32,477 nucleotides of DNA from Clostridia bacterium (GTDB taxonomy: Bacteria > Bacillota > Clostridia > Oscillospirales > CAG-272). The notes beneath the pieces are model-generated. The model searched no databases and had not been told where the DNA came from. It saw only the letters and a list, made by a program, of their open reading frames with translations. Made by a program: the position numbers and the translations under genes. Location of the stretch: assembly GCA_017648085.1 (NCBI GenBank), contig JAGCJI010000028.1, positions 1 through 32,477 of the forward strand. Direction: 5' to 3'. Position 1 is the stretch's first letter, and the number at the start of each line of letters is the position of its first letter. This document shows, piece after piece, positions 8,224-16,630 of this stretch.

Positions 8224-9448
8224 GAATATTGAAAGCGGCGAAACCTTGCTTCGCGTCGAGCACCTTTGTCAGTACTTCGGCTTTAATAAGGCTGTTGACG
8301 ACGTCTCTTTTGACATTAAAAAAGGAGAGGTTTTCGGTCTTGTTGGAGAGTCGGGATGTGGAAAAACCACCACCGGTCGTACCATAATTAAGCTTTACGA
8401 CGCTACTGACGGCGACGTTTACTTCAAGGGCACGAGAATAGTTGCGGGAACTCGCACCTACTTTGAAAGAATCAAAAACGCTAAGCGCGAATACGGCGAA
8501 AAGATCGTAGCTGCAGCAGGAAATGACGTCGAGATAGCAAAGCTCAAGGCGGAGCTTGCTGAAATAATAAACGAGTGCAAGGCACTTATCAAAAAGGCAA
8601 GACACGACACCAAAAACTGCGACCGCGAATACTCCGACAAGCTCGTTGCGGCTCTCAAAGAGGAGTATTTGCCTAAGCTTGCCGCTATGCCCGACGGTGA
8701 GGTAAAGAATACCGTCACAAAGGAATACAAGGCAAAGCTTCACAAGGCGAAGAGGACAAAGCTCGTCACCAACATTCAGATGATCTTCCAGGATCCCATA
8801 GCATCCCTTGACCCCCGTATGACAGTTAAGGAAATTATCTCCGAGGGACTTATCATTCAAGGAGAAAAGGACAAGGCAGTAATTGAGGAGCGAGTTTGCG
8901 AGATGCTTGAGCTTGTCGGTCTTGTAAGAGAGCACGCCGGCAGATATCCTCACGAGTTTTCGGGCGGTCAGCGTCAGAGAATAGGCATTGCGCGTTCTAT
9001 AATAATGAACCCCGAGCTTATTATAGCAGACGAGCCGGTTTCGGCACTTGACGTTTCGATTCAGGCGCAGGTCATCAACCTCTTGAACGAGCTTCGTGAA
9101 AAGTTCGGTCTTACAATTCTTTTCATAGCGCACGACCTCTCCGTCGTAAAGTATTTCTCCGACAGAATCGGCGTTATGTATTTCGGTAAGATGGTCGAGC
9201 TTGCAAGCTCCGACGAGCTTTTTGCACATCCGCTTCACCCTTATACGAAATCCTTGCTTTCGGCTATTCCGCTTCCCGACCCGATCCACGAGAAAAAGAG
9301 AAAGCGTATAGTGTACAATTTCCTTGAATCTCACGATTACACGGTCGACAAGCCCACGATGCGCGAGATTTCGCCTAATCACTTCGTTTACTGCAATAAT
9401 GCAGAATTTGCCGCATATCAGAAAGAGCTTGAGGGCGGCGAGAGCTAA
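8216..9448 (+). CDS. oppF: Peptide ABC transporter ATPase, OppF type, with about 100-residue insertion
   Basis: Partner ATPase of the OppD-like protein. It has 410 residues, with Walker A GESGCGKT (44-51), Q-loop Q192 ([11 protein letters not shown]), signature SGGQRQ (249-254), Walker B LIIADEP (268-274) and H306. The spacing from Walker A to the Q-loop is about 140 residues where ordinary OppF has about 45. The extra piece (about 80-182) is rich in Lys, Glu and Ala and looks like a helical hairpin or coiled coil. The insertion site differs from that in OppD. ATG 8216 is preferred to the in-frame GTG 8207 because AGGAGG (8202-8207) lies 8 nt before it. This start overlaps the end of oppD by 8 bp. 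Its own stop overlaps the next start (TAATG). Confidence 0.93.
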   Translation: MSKNIESGETLLRVEHLCQYFGFNKAVDDVSFDIKKGEVFGLVGESGCGKTTTGRTIIKLYDATDGDVYFKGTRIVAGTRTYFERIKNAKREYGEKIVAAAGNDVEIAKLKAELAEIINECKALIKKARHDTKNCDREYSDKLVAALKEEYLPKLAAMPDGEVKNTVTKEYKAKLHKAKRTKLVTNIQMIFQDPIASLDPRMTVKEIISEGLIIQGEKDKAVIEERVCEMLELVGLVREHAGRYPHEFSGGQRQRIGIARSIIMNPELIIADEPVSALDVSIQAQVINLLNELREKFGLTILFIAHDLSVVKYFSDRIGVMYFGKMVELASSDELFAHPLHPYTKSLLSAIPLPDPIHEKKRKRIVYNFLESHDYTVDKPTMREISPNHFVYCNNAEFAAYQKELEGGES

Positions 9449-9864
9449 TGAACGAGGAAAAAAAGCAAAACGGTGCAAAAAAATACGTCTGGACGGCGTT
9501 TGCACTGATAATGGTAGTGGGATTTTTGCTCTATTGGAACGATCCTCTTGAAAAGGAGGGCGCAAAGGAGATAATAAACGTTGTGTGCAACTCTTTTACA
9601 GTTCCCGGCGTTTTCTTCTCCGGAATAGCGGCTCTTACCTATCTTGCAAAGCTTGGTGCATACGACAGCTTTGGATATACCTTTTCTAACTTCAGCCTGC
9701 ATAATCTTTGGTTTTCAAAGCAACCGAAAAAGTATAAAAGCTTTTACGATTACAAGGTTGCCAAGGACGAAAAGGGAAGACACTGGTGGAAAGAGGGCCT
9801 TTTTGTAGGGCTCGCGTCCCTCGCTGTCAGCGGAATACTGCTTATAGTATATCTTATACTGTAA
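9448..9864 (+). CDS. Small DUF3899-like membrane protein
   Basis: A 138-residue protein with three probable membrane helices at about 9-27, 49-66 and 116-137. The sequence around the second helix (FTVPGVFFSGIAALTYLAKLGAYDSFGY) resembles the DUF3899 family, small membrane proteins of Bacillota with no known function. The loop before the last helix is strongly charged (KPKKYKSFYDYKVAKDEKG) and probably cytoplasmic. Its start overlaps the stop of oppF by one base (TAATG), and the operon terminator begins 4 bp after its stop, so it belongs to the transporter unit. A helper role for the transporter is only a guess from position. The family assignment rests on pattern recognition. Confidence 0.72.
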   Translation: MNEEKKQNGAKKYVWTAFALIMVVGFLLYWNDPLEKEGAKEIINVVCNSFTVPGVFFSGIAALTYLAKLGAYDSFGYTFSNFSLHNLWFSKQPKKYKSFYDYKVAKDEKGRHWWKEGLFVGLASLAVSGILLIVYLIL

Positions 9865-9868
9865 TATT

Positions 9869-9896
9869 AAGGAACGGACAAAGTCCGTTCCTTTTT
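9869..9896 (+). terminator. Rho-independent terminator of the opp operon
   Basis: Perfect inverted repeat GGAACGGAC (9871-9879) and GTCCGTTCC (9883-9891) with loop AAA, extended by AA/TT, followed by TTTTTC. A textbook intrinsic terminator. Confidence 0.95.
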
Positions 9897-9932
9897 CTTT
9901 TCATTCATTTTTTTCACGTCGTGCTTTTGGCA

Positions 9933-9961
9933 TTGACATTATATATTTATTGTGTTAAAAT
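9933..9961 (+). promoter_or_regulatory. Promoter of the ThyX-like/nadE/pth/mfd operon
   Basis: The -35 TTGACA (9933-9938) and -10 TAAAAT (9956-9961) boxes are separated by 17 nt. This lies just after the opp terminator and about 50 bp before the first start codon. No operator or riboswitch is evident in the short leader. Confidence 0.85.
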
Positions 9962-10009
9962 ATATAAGTAAAAGTATGTTTATTATTAAATTTCGTGGAG
10001 AGTTTTAAA

Positions 10010-10630
10010 ATGCTTAAGGTTGAAAGAATCAGCGTTGTAAACATGGAGAATGCTATTAGGGGGGCTCGCAACCCAATGAATAGCTGGGCGCGTATGGATA
10101 GCTATTATAATGAAAAGGGGGAGTTCGTGCTTGGCGAAAACGATCTCTCTTTGGCATCCAGACTTGCCGCGGCAGGCAGCGATCACAGAAAATTTCTCCG
10201 TCAGATAATAGTTTCTATGGATATTACAGCACCGCTTTATTGGTGGAAGGAGTTTGATACCTATAAGGTCGGCACGGTTGCAAATTCAACCTCTACTATG
10301 CATAAGATTCAAGCAAAGGAGTTCGTGCGCGACGACTTTTCGTGCGACCGTCTGGATGAGGACGGACTTCTCATGCTCGATTCCATAATTGCCTATCTTG
10401 AGGGGGAGCGTGTCAAGTTTAACGAAACCAAGGACAGAACCCATTGGCACAATATGATACAGATTTTGCCCACCTCCTACAATCAGCTTCGCACGGTTTC
10501 TATGAATTACGAGGTGCTTATCAACATATATTATGCAAGACGTACTCATAAGCTTGGGGAGTGGGGCACGCTTTGCAACGCTATCGAGGCTCTTCCTTAT
10601 GCAGATAAGCTTATTCTTGTAAAAAAATAA
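10010..10630 (+). CDS. ThyX-like protein with an atypical active-site motif
   Basis: A 206-residue protein that I cannot assign firmly. The block HRKFLRQIIVSMDITAPLYW (59-78), continuing to WKEFDTYKVGT and ANSTSTMHK (91-99), has the layout of the flavin-dependent thymidylate synthase fold. There a helix with arginine and histidine is followed by the signature RHRxxSxNExSxRY. That signature is not intact here: the Arg/His residues are replaced by WKEFDTYK, and the region after it reads NSTSTMHK. Related small proteins occur in Clostridia and phages, in my recollection mostly unannotated. ATG 10010 has GGAG (9997-10000) 9 nt before it; the in-frame GTG at 9995 has no ribosome site. It heads the operon, 9 bp before nadE. 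Confidence 0.5.
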   Translation: MLKVERISVVNMENAIRGARNPMNSWARMDSYYNEKGEFVLGENDLSLASRLAAAGSDHRKFLRQIIVSMDITAPLYWWKEFDTYKVGTVANSTSTMHKIQAKEFVRDDFSCDRLDEDGLLMLDSIIAYLEGERVKFNETKDRTHWHNMIQILPTSYNQLRTVSMNYEVLINIYYARRTHKLGEWGTLCNAIEALPYADKLILVKK

Positions 10631-10639
10631 GGATACGAT

Positions 10640-12436
10640 ATGGAAAGAAAAATAAAAATTGCTCTTGCATCTCCGACCATCCGTCTTTGTGATCCGGAAT
10701 ATAACGTTAGTCTGCTTTTGAATGCCGCGCTTGAGGCAGCAGGGTGCGGTTCACAGATCATAGCCTTTCCCGAGCTCGCGCTTACAGGCGCAACGGCGGG
10801 AGACCTCTATTTTCAAGAAGCACTTACCGATGCTGCGGCAAGCGCACTCACCTCTTATATTGACGGTACACGGGATCTCGGTATAACCTCGTTTCTCGGA
10901 CTTCCCATCTCGGATGGAGGTAAAATTTATAATGCTGTCGTTTGTGTACGGTCGGGAAAAATCTTAGGCGCAACTGCTAAAGGCGGCGGTGAGGAAAGCT
11001 TCTTTTCTCTTCCCACCGGAGTTCATAAAATGAGTCTCGGTGGACTCGAATTCGAGATTTCAAGGGACAGCGTATATACACACGAGCCCACCCGTGCTGA
11101 AATATTCGTAAAAATAGGCGACGATGACGCCTCTTGCACCGGTGGCGTAGATTTGATTTTGAATCCCCGTGCTACCGCGGAATACGTAGGACTTTCCGAA
11201 AGCCGACGTTCATTTGCAGAAAATCTCTCCTACCAGCTCGATATTTCCTTTGCCGCAGTTGGCGCGGGAATCGGCGAGAGCGGTACCGATGGGATTTATT
11301 CCGGTGCTCGTATCGTAGCAACTAAGGGGCGCACCGTTGCGGTATCAGATCCGTTTGACGAAAAAATCCTTTATGCCGAGCTCCTCCTTGATTCTATGCG
11401 CGAAGAGCCCGAATTGGAGGCAGGGGACGCAGTTATGCGCATGCCCTTTGTGCCGGAGGATGAAGAAGAGTGCCGCCGGGCGTGTGAGCTTGCAATTGAG
11501 CTTCAGGCTAGAGCACTCGCGCTTCGCATGGAGCGCGCGTATGCCAAATCTCTCGTTCTCGGCGTGTCGGGCGGACTTGACTCCACGCTTGCGATTCTCG
11601 TTTCGGCGCGTGCAGTAGATATTCTCGGACTTGAACGCACTCGCGTTATAGCGATTACTATGCCTTGCTTCGGCACAACGGAGCGCACCAAGACCAACGC
11701 TCTTGCGCTTGCCGAGGAGCTTGGATGTACCCTGCGCACGATAGATATAAAGGCTGCTGTTACGCAGCACTTTACCGATATTTCTCACGATCCCGAAAGC
11801 TACGACGTAGTTTATGAAAACGCGCAGGCGCGTGAGCGCACGCAAATTCTTATGGACGTTGCTAACGCCGAGGGGGGAATGGTTGTCGGAACGGGAGACC
11901 TTTCCGAGCTGGCACTTGGATTTGCCACGTATAACGGCGACCATATGTCGATGTATGCGGTCAACGCATCGGTGCCCAAGACGCTTATGCGAGCTATCAT
12001 ACTGAACGAGGCAACCCGCGCGGCGTCTTTAGGCAAGGATAAGCTTGCACACATCCTGACTGACGTTGTAAATACTCCGGTAAGCCCGGAGCTGTTGCCT
12101 ACGGAAAACGGGGAAAATAAGCAGCATACCGAAACAATTATCGGTCCGTATGAGCTCCACGACTTTTTCCTTTATTATACGGTAAAATACGGCTATTCGC
12201 CCAAACGCATATACGAGCTGGCGCGTGAGGCGTTCCGGGAATACAGTGGGGCGGATATAAGCCGCTATCTTTCGGTTTTTGTGCGCCGCTTTTTCTCGTC
12301 ACAATTTAAGCGCTCCTGTATGCCCGATGGGCCCCGTGTCACCGAAATCAGCCTATCGCCACGCGCGTCATGGCATATGCCGTCTGACGTTTCGTCGGCT
12401 GTGTGGCAAAGACTTATTCCCTGTGAGGATAACTGA
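10640..12436 (+). CDS. nadE: NAD synthetase, two-domain type with altered glutaminase domain
   Basis: Makes NAD from deamido-NAD with ATP and nitrogen, the last step of NAD synthesis. The 598-residue protein joins an N-terminal nitrilase-like (glutaminase) domain to a C-terminal PP-loop synthetase. The synthetase part has GVSGGLDST (308-316) and the later VVGTGDLSELALG motif. In the nitrilase part the glutamate (E45 in FPELALTG) and a candidate lysine (K114 in ATAKGG) are visible. The segment expected to read ICEDLW with the nucleophilic cysteine reads IGDDDA (159-164), so glycine 160 seems to stand in its place. The loop after K114 is also shortened. The enzyme may therefore use free ammonia. 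Start ATG 10640 follows AAGGA; the stop overlaps pth (TGATG). Confidence 0.93.
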   Translation: MERKIKIALASPTIRLCDPEYNVSLLLNAALEAAGCGSQIIAFPELALTGATAGDLYFQEALTDAAASALTSYIDGTRDLGITSFLGLPISDGGKIYNAVVCVRSGKILGATAKGGGEESFFSLPTGVHKMSLGGLEFEISRDSVYTHEPTRAEIFVKIGDDDASCTGGVDLILNPRATAEYVGLSESRRSFAENLSYQLDISFAAVGAGIGESGTDGIYSGARIVATKGRTVAVSDPFDEKILYAELLLDSMREEPELEAGDAVMRMPFVPEDEEECRRACELAIELQARALALRMERAYAKSLVLGVSGGLDSTLAILVSARAVDILGLERTRVIAITMPCFGTTERTKTNALALAEELGCTLRTIDIKAAVTQHFTDISHDPESYDVVYENAQARERTQILMDVANAEGGMVVGTGDLSELALGFATYNGDHMSMYAVNASVPKTLMRAIILNEATRAASLGKDKLAHILTDVVNTPVSPELLPTENGENKQHTETIIGPYELHDFFLYYTVKYGYSPKRIYELAREAFREYSGADISRYLSVFVRRFFSSQFKRSCMPDGPRVTEISLSPRASWHMPSDVSSAVWQRLIPCEDN

Positions 12437-13059
12437 TGGCAAATATTTTTGACCTTTTTAAGAAAATAGAAAATAACGAAAGCCACGCCAATATAACTCA
12501 TATCGTAGTGGGGCTCGGAAATCCCGGACGTGAGTACGAGGGAACGCGCCACAACGCGGGATTCGTTGCAATAGATGCGCTTGCAGAAAGGTGCGGCGTC
12601 AAAATTGACAGACTGAAATTTCGCGCACTCGTTGCTGAGGCTAATGTTGGAGGCACGAGGGTGTTGCTTATGAAGCCTGAAACCTTTATGAACAACTCCG
12701 GCGAGGCGGTTGCCGCGGCTGCGGGATTTTATAAGATACCTGCGGAGAATATCGTTGTTCTCCACGACGAGATAAGCTTCGATGCGGGTAGATTTCGTAT
12801 AAGGAGAAAGGGCTCGTCAGGCGGTCACAACGGACTCAAAAGTATAATATCCCACGTCGGCGGTGACAATTTCCCACGCATAAAAATCGGCGTCGGTCAG
12901 AAGCCGACACCCGATTACGACCTCGTGTCCTGGGTGCTTGGAAAGCACTCGGCTGACGATATGGCGGCAATAAAGGCGTCTTGCCCCGACATTTGCTCCT
13001 CAGTTGAGCTGATAGTCGGTGGAAAAATCGACGAGGCGATGAACAAATATTCAAAATAG
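12436..13059 (+). CDS. pth: Peptidyl-tRNA hydrolase
   Basis: Releases peptides from peptidyl-tRNA that has dropped off the ribosome, recycling tRNA. The 207-residue protein carries the family motifs: GLGNPG (27-32), the catalytic histidine H39 in TRHNAGF, TFMNNSG (83-89), D111 in LHDEISF, and GGHNGL (129-134). A short N-terminal extension of about 20 residues (MANIFDLFKKIENNESHANI) precedes the conserved start. An alternative start closer to the domain has no ATG, and the one-base overlap with nadE (TGATG) supports the longer form. Pairing with mfd is common in Bacillota. Confidence 0.97.
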   Translation: MANIFDLFKKIENNESHANITHIVVGLGNPGREYEGTRHNAGFVAIDALAERCGVKIDRLKFRALVAEANVGGTRVLLMKPETFMNNSGEAVAAAAGFYKIPAENIVVLHDEISFDAGRFRIRRKGSSGGHNGLKSIISHVGGDNFPRIKIGVGQKPTPDYDLVSWVLGKHSADDMAAIKASCPDICSSVELIVGGKIDEAMNKYSK

Positions 13060-13083
13060 CATCAAACCCAAAGGTGTAAATAG

Positions 13084-16000
13084 ATGAGAAGACTTTCAAG
13101 CCTTATTCGGCTTGACAGAGAGTTTCGGGGATCTCTGTCCACCATCAAAATGCAGCTAGCTGCGCGCGAGCCGCTGCCTATAGTCATAAATGGACTGACG
13201 GCGGGGGCAGCCACGGCGTATCTTGCAGAGGCTATTAGAGAGATTAAAGACTCACACGGCGCACCCGTGTTAATTTTTGTAAGCTCTGATGCCGAAAGAG
13301 AAAAGTACGAAAAGGCGCTGCAGAGTGCGGGAATACGCGCTATGCAATACAAGCCCCGCGATTTTGTATTTAATAACATTTCAGCCTCCCACGATACAGA
13401 GCGTGAGAGGCTACTCGTGCTGTCTGCTATACTTAACGGTGGGTGTGATGCGGTAATTACCACATCCTCTGCCGCTCTTGCCGCAACTATACCGGAGCAG
13501 GTACTGTTTGATCTGACGCTTGAGATTGAGTGCGGCGATACCGTTAGTCCTGAGGCACTTTCCGAGCGACTTATCACACTCGGCTTTGCCAAGGTCGATT
13601 TGGTTGAAAGCGCGGGACAGTTTTCGCGCCGCGGAGGAATAGTTGACGTTTGGGGTGATGCCGAGAGCGACCCGATCCGAATTGAGTTTTTCGGAGACGA
13701 AATTGACAGAATGGTCGCGTTCGATCCCGCCTCACAGCGCTCTACCAATCCCGTAAGCTCGCTGTCACTCGTTCCCGCAAGCGAAGTGCTCATAAGCAGC
13801 GCCGCAAGAGAAAGAATTTTGCACGCGATAGAGGGGTTGATAAAGGACTCGCCAAGTGAGGAGAGCACGATGAAGCTCGCGGCTGAAAAAAGCGCGATAG
13901 AGGCGGGGCTGACTATCAACTTCCGTGATAAGTACGTGGCACTCGCATATGAGCGGCACTCTAACCTTTTAAGCTATTTTAAGGATAAAAGACGCGTCGT
14001 ATTTATGCTTGACACGCAAGGCATAAAGGACGAGATGAAGGCTGCGCTCGACAGCCTTAACGCCACCCGTGCATCGTTAATTGAGCGCGGACTGGTTGGT
14101 GTGGCTTATGCTGAATATAGCGGCGGGGAGAGTAATTTTACAAGCTTTATTAATGAAAACGTCACCGTGCATATCAATCCGTTTTCGGGTGGGCTCGGCA
14201 GCTTAAGCGTATCGGGACTTTTCGGATTCAGATGCAGGCGTACCGTATCATACGGTGACAATTCCGCTATGCTCCTTGAGGACCTTAATAATTTTAGAAA
14301 AGCCGCGTACAAGACGGTAATACTCGCCGAAACGAAGAGTGGCGCGGACGCGCTTATATCCGCCCTTACGGCCGCAGATATTTCGGCAGCGCCGATCTAC
14401 GATAAAGAGAGCTTTGATTTTGACTCCCTGATCCCCGGTAACATTGCCGTTGACGTCGGAAGTATTCCCGAGGGGTATGAGCTTATAACCCCGAAGGTAG
14501 CGGTTTTGTCGATGGCAAAGGATCTCGGTCGCGCGATAATGGCTAACCGCCGCCGTCAGAGAATACTTCGCCGCGTTGGCGGTGCGGGGCAGCGGCTTAT
14601 GAGCTATGCCGACCTGTCTGTCGGCGATTACGTCGTACACGCAAATTACGGTATAGGTCTTTTTGAGGGAATGCAGACGGTTACCGTGGGCGGCGTAACA
14701 AAGGATTATATAACGATTAAATATCAGGGCACGGATAAACTGTTCGTACCCTGCGATCGCCTTGAAAACATAGGCAAATATATAGGAGAGCGCGACAAGG
14801 ACGGGAAGGTCAAGCTGTCGAAAATGGGCGGCGGCGAATGGACCCGTGTCAAAACTAAAGCAAAAAACGCGGCACGGGACATAGCGAAGGACCTTCTACG
14901 CCTCTATGCCGAGCGGCAGAGAAAGCCGGGCTTTGCGTTTGCGCCCGACACCGACCTTGAGGATGAGTTTGCCGCATCCTTTGATTATGCGGAAACCGAT
15001 TCACAGCTTATAGCCATTAACGAAATCAAGGCGGATATGATGAAGCCTGTGCCGATGAACAGACTTCTTTGCGGTGACGTCGGATTCGGTAAAACTGAGG
15101 TAGCTCTGCGCGCGGCGTTCAAGGCAATAATGGGCGGCAAGCAGGTGGCTATTCTCGTACCCACGACTATCCTTGCGCTTCAGCATCTTGAAACGGCGTC
15201 GGCGAGAATGCGTGGTTATCCCGTGACGGTTGAGATGCTATCGAGATTCCGCACGCCAAAGCAACAGCAAACCATTCTAAAAAAAACCAAGCGCGGAGAG
15301 ATAGATATTCTTATCGGCACGCATAAGCTCCTCTCTAAAAACGTCGAGTTCCGAGATCTTGGTTTGCTTATAGTCGACGAAGAGCAACGGTTTGGCGTCA
15401 GCCAAAAAGAAAAGCTTAAGGAGATGGCGAAGAACGTTGACGTTCTCACGCTCACGGCAACGCCCATTCCCCGAACGCTGAACATGGCGATGAACGGCAT
15501 TAGCGATATGTCGATACTTGATGAAGCACCGGGCGAACGCCGACCCGTGCAGACCTACGTTATGGAGCACGACGACGCAATACTCAACGACGCGATGAAA
15601 AAGGAAATCATGCGCGGCGGTCAGGTGCTGTATCTTTATAATAAGATTGAAAATATAGATCTCGTGGCAGGAAAAATTATGCGTGATCTGCCCGAGGCAC
15701 GAGTTGCTTACGCGCACGGTCAGATGGAGCGCGACGAGCTTGAGGACGTATGGCAGATGCTTATACGCGGTGAGATAGACGTGCTCGTTTGTACTACCAT
15801 AATTGAAACCGGTGTTGATTTACCTAATGCCAATACGCTTATAATAGAAAACGCTGATCGCATGGGACTTTCCCAGCTCCACCAGATAAGAGGACGCGTG
15901 GGCAGAAGCGCGCGTCAGGCGTATGCATATTTTACTTATCGTGCAGGAAAGGCACTTTCGGAGGTCGCAACCAAAAGGCTCTCCGCAATACGCGAGTTTG

Positions 16001-16605
16001 CGGAATTCGGAGCAGGCTTTAAGGTGGCTTTACGCGACCTTGAAATTCGCGGTGCGGGAAATCTGCTTGGAGCAGAGCAGCACGGCTATATCGATAGTGT
16101 CGGATACGATCTTTACGTTAAGCTCTTGAACGATGCGGTGCTGGAGGAGCGCGGCGAGGCGGAAAAGGAAACGGTGGAGGCCACGATAAATATCAGCGTC
16201 AGCGCCAATATCCCCGAAAGATATATTTCCGTCAGCTCGCAGCGCATGGAAATGTATAAGAAAATATCATTGATTTCACTACCCGAGGACAGAACGGACG
16301 TGCTGGATGAGTTTATAGACAGATTCGGTGAGCCGCCGCGCGAGGTGCTGCGCCTTCTTAACGTTTCCGTCGCGCGCTCTCTTGCAACGAAATGTGAAAT
16401 AAAAAAGGTGGAGCTCTCCGGGGCGAACCTTCTGTTTTTACAGGATAAGCCACGACTTGAGGTGTGGTCGGAGCTGTTTTCGAAATATTCCGCCCTGAGC
16501 TTCAGGAGCGTGGGTACGCCCACGGTGGTTTACCGCATGCGCGCAGGCGAGGATGCTACCGAGGCTGCGATGAACGTTCTCACGGAATTTTATAAATTAC
16601 TTTGA
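13084..16605 (+). CDS. mfd: Transcription-repair coupling factor
   Basis: DNA translocase that removes RNA polymerase stalled at lesions and recruits UvrA. The 1173 residues match the family's usual 1150-1180. The N-terminal UvrB-like module spans roughly 1-300. The RNA-polymerase-interaction region lies around LSVGDYVVHANYGIGLFEG (about 510-530). The helicase core has GDVGFGKT (664-671), DEEQ (765-768), TATPIPRT, TTIIETGVDLPNA and GRVGRSARQAYAYF, and the C-terminal TRCF domain follows. AAAGGTG (13072-13078) precedes ATG 13084. It sits 24 bp after pth and 25 bp before the PrsA-like gene, a clostridial order. Confidence 0.98.
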   Translation: MRRLSSLIRLDREFRGSLSTIKMQLAAREPLPIVINGLTAGAATAYLAEAIREIKDSHGAPVLIFVSSDAEREKYEKALQSAGIRAMQYKPRDFVFNNISASHDTERERLLVLSAILNGGCDAVITTSSAALAATIPEQVLFDLTLEIECGDTVSPEALSERLITLGFAKVDLVESAGQFSRRGGIVDVWGDAESDPIRIEFFGDEIDRMVAFDPASQRSTNPVSSLSLVPASEVLISSAARERILHAIEGLIKDSPSEESTMKLAAEKSAIEAGLTINFRDKYVALAYERHSNLLSYFKDKRRVVFMLDTQGIKDEMKAALDSLNATRASLIERGLVGVAYAEYSGGESNFTSFINENVTVHINPFSGGLGSLSVSGLFGFRCRRTVSYGDNSAMLLEDLNNFRKAAYKTVILAETKSGADALISALTAADISAAPIYDKESFDFDSLIPGNIAVDVGSIPEGYELITPKVAVLSMAKDLGRAIMANRRRQRILRRVGGAGQRLMSYADLSVGDYVVHANYGIGLFEGMQTVTVGGVTKDYITIKYQGTDKLFVPCDRLENIGKYIGERDKDGKVKLSKMGGGEWTRVKTKAKNAARDIAKDLLRLYAERQRKPGFAFAPDTDLEDEFAASFDYAETDSQLIAINEIKADMMKPVPMNRLLCGDVGFGKTEVALRAAFKAIMGGKQVAILVPTTILALQHLETASARMRGYPVTVEMLSRFRTPKQQQTILKKTKRGEIDILIGTHKLLSKNVEFRDLGLLIVDEEQRFGVSQKEKLKEMAKNVDVLTLTATPIPRTLNMAMNGISDMSILDEAPGERRPVQTYVMEHDDAILNDAMKKEIMRGGQVLYLYNKIENIDLVAGKIMRDLPEARVAYAHGQMERDELEDVWQMLIRGEIDVLVCTTIIETGVDLPNANTLIIENADRMGLSQLHQIRGRVGRSARQAYAYFTYRAGKALSEVATKRLSAIREFAEFGAGFKVALRDLEIRGAGNLLGAEQHGYIDSVGYDLYVKLLNDAVLEERGEAEKETVEATINISVSANIPERYISVSSQRMEMYKKISLISLPEDRTDVLDEFIDRFGEPPREVLRLLNVSVARSLATKCEIKKVELSGANLLFLQDKPRLEVWSELFSKYSALSFRSVGTPTVVYRMRAGEDATEAAMNVLTEFYKLL

Positions 16606-16630
16606 TAGCTCTATAGAAATGGAGATAAAA

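Noticed and set aside
8168..9565. A 465-codon minus-strand frame opposite oppF
   Set aside because: A shadow of the strongly supported ATPase gene; no start signal and no recognisable domain.
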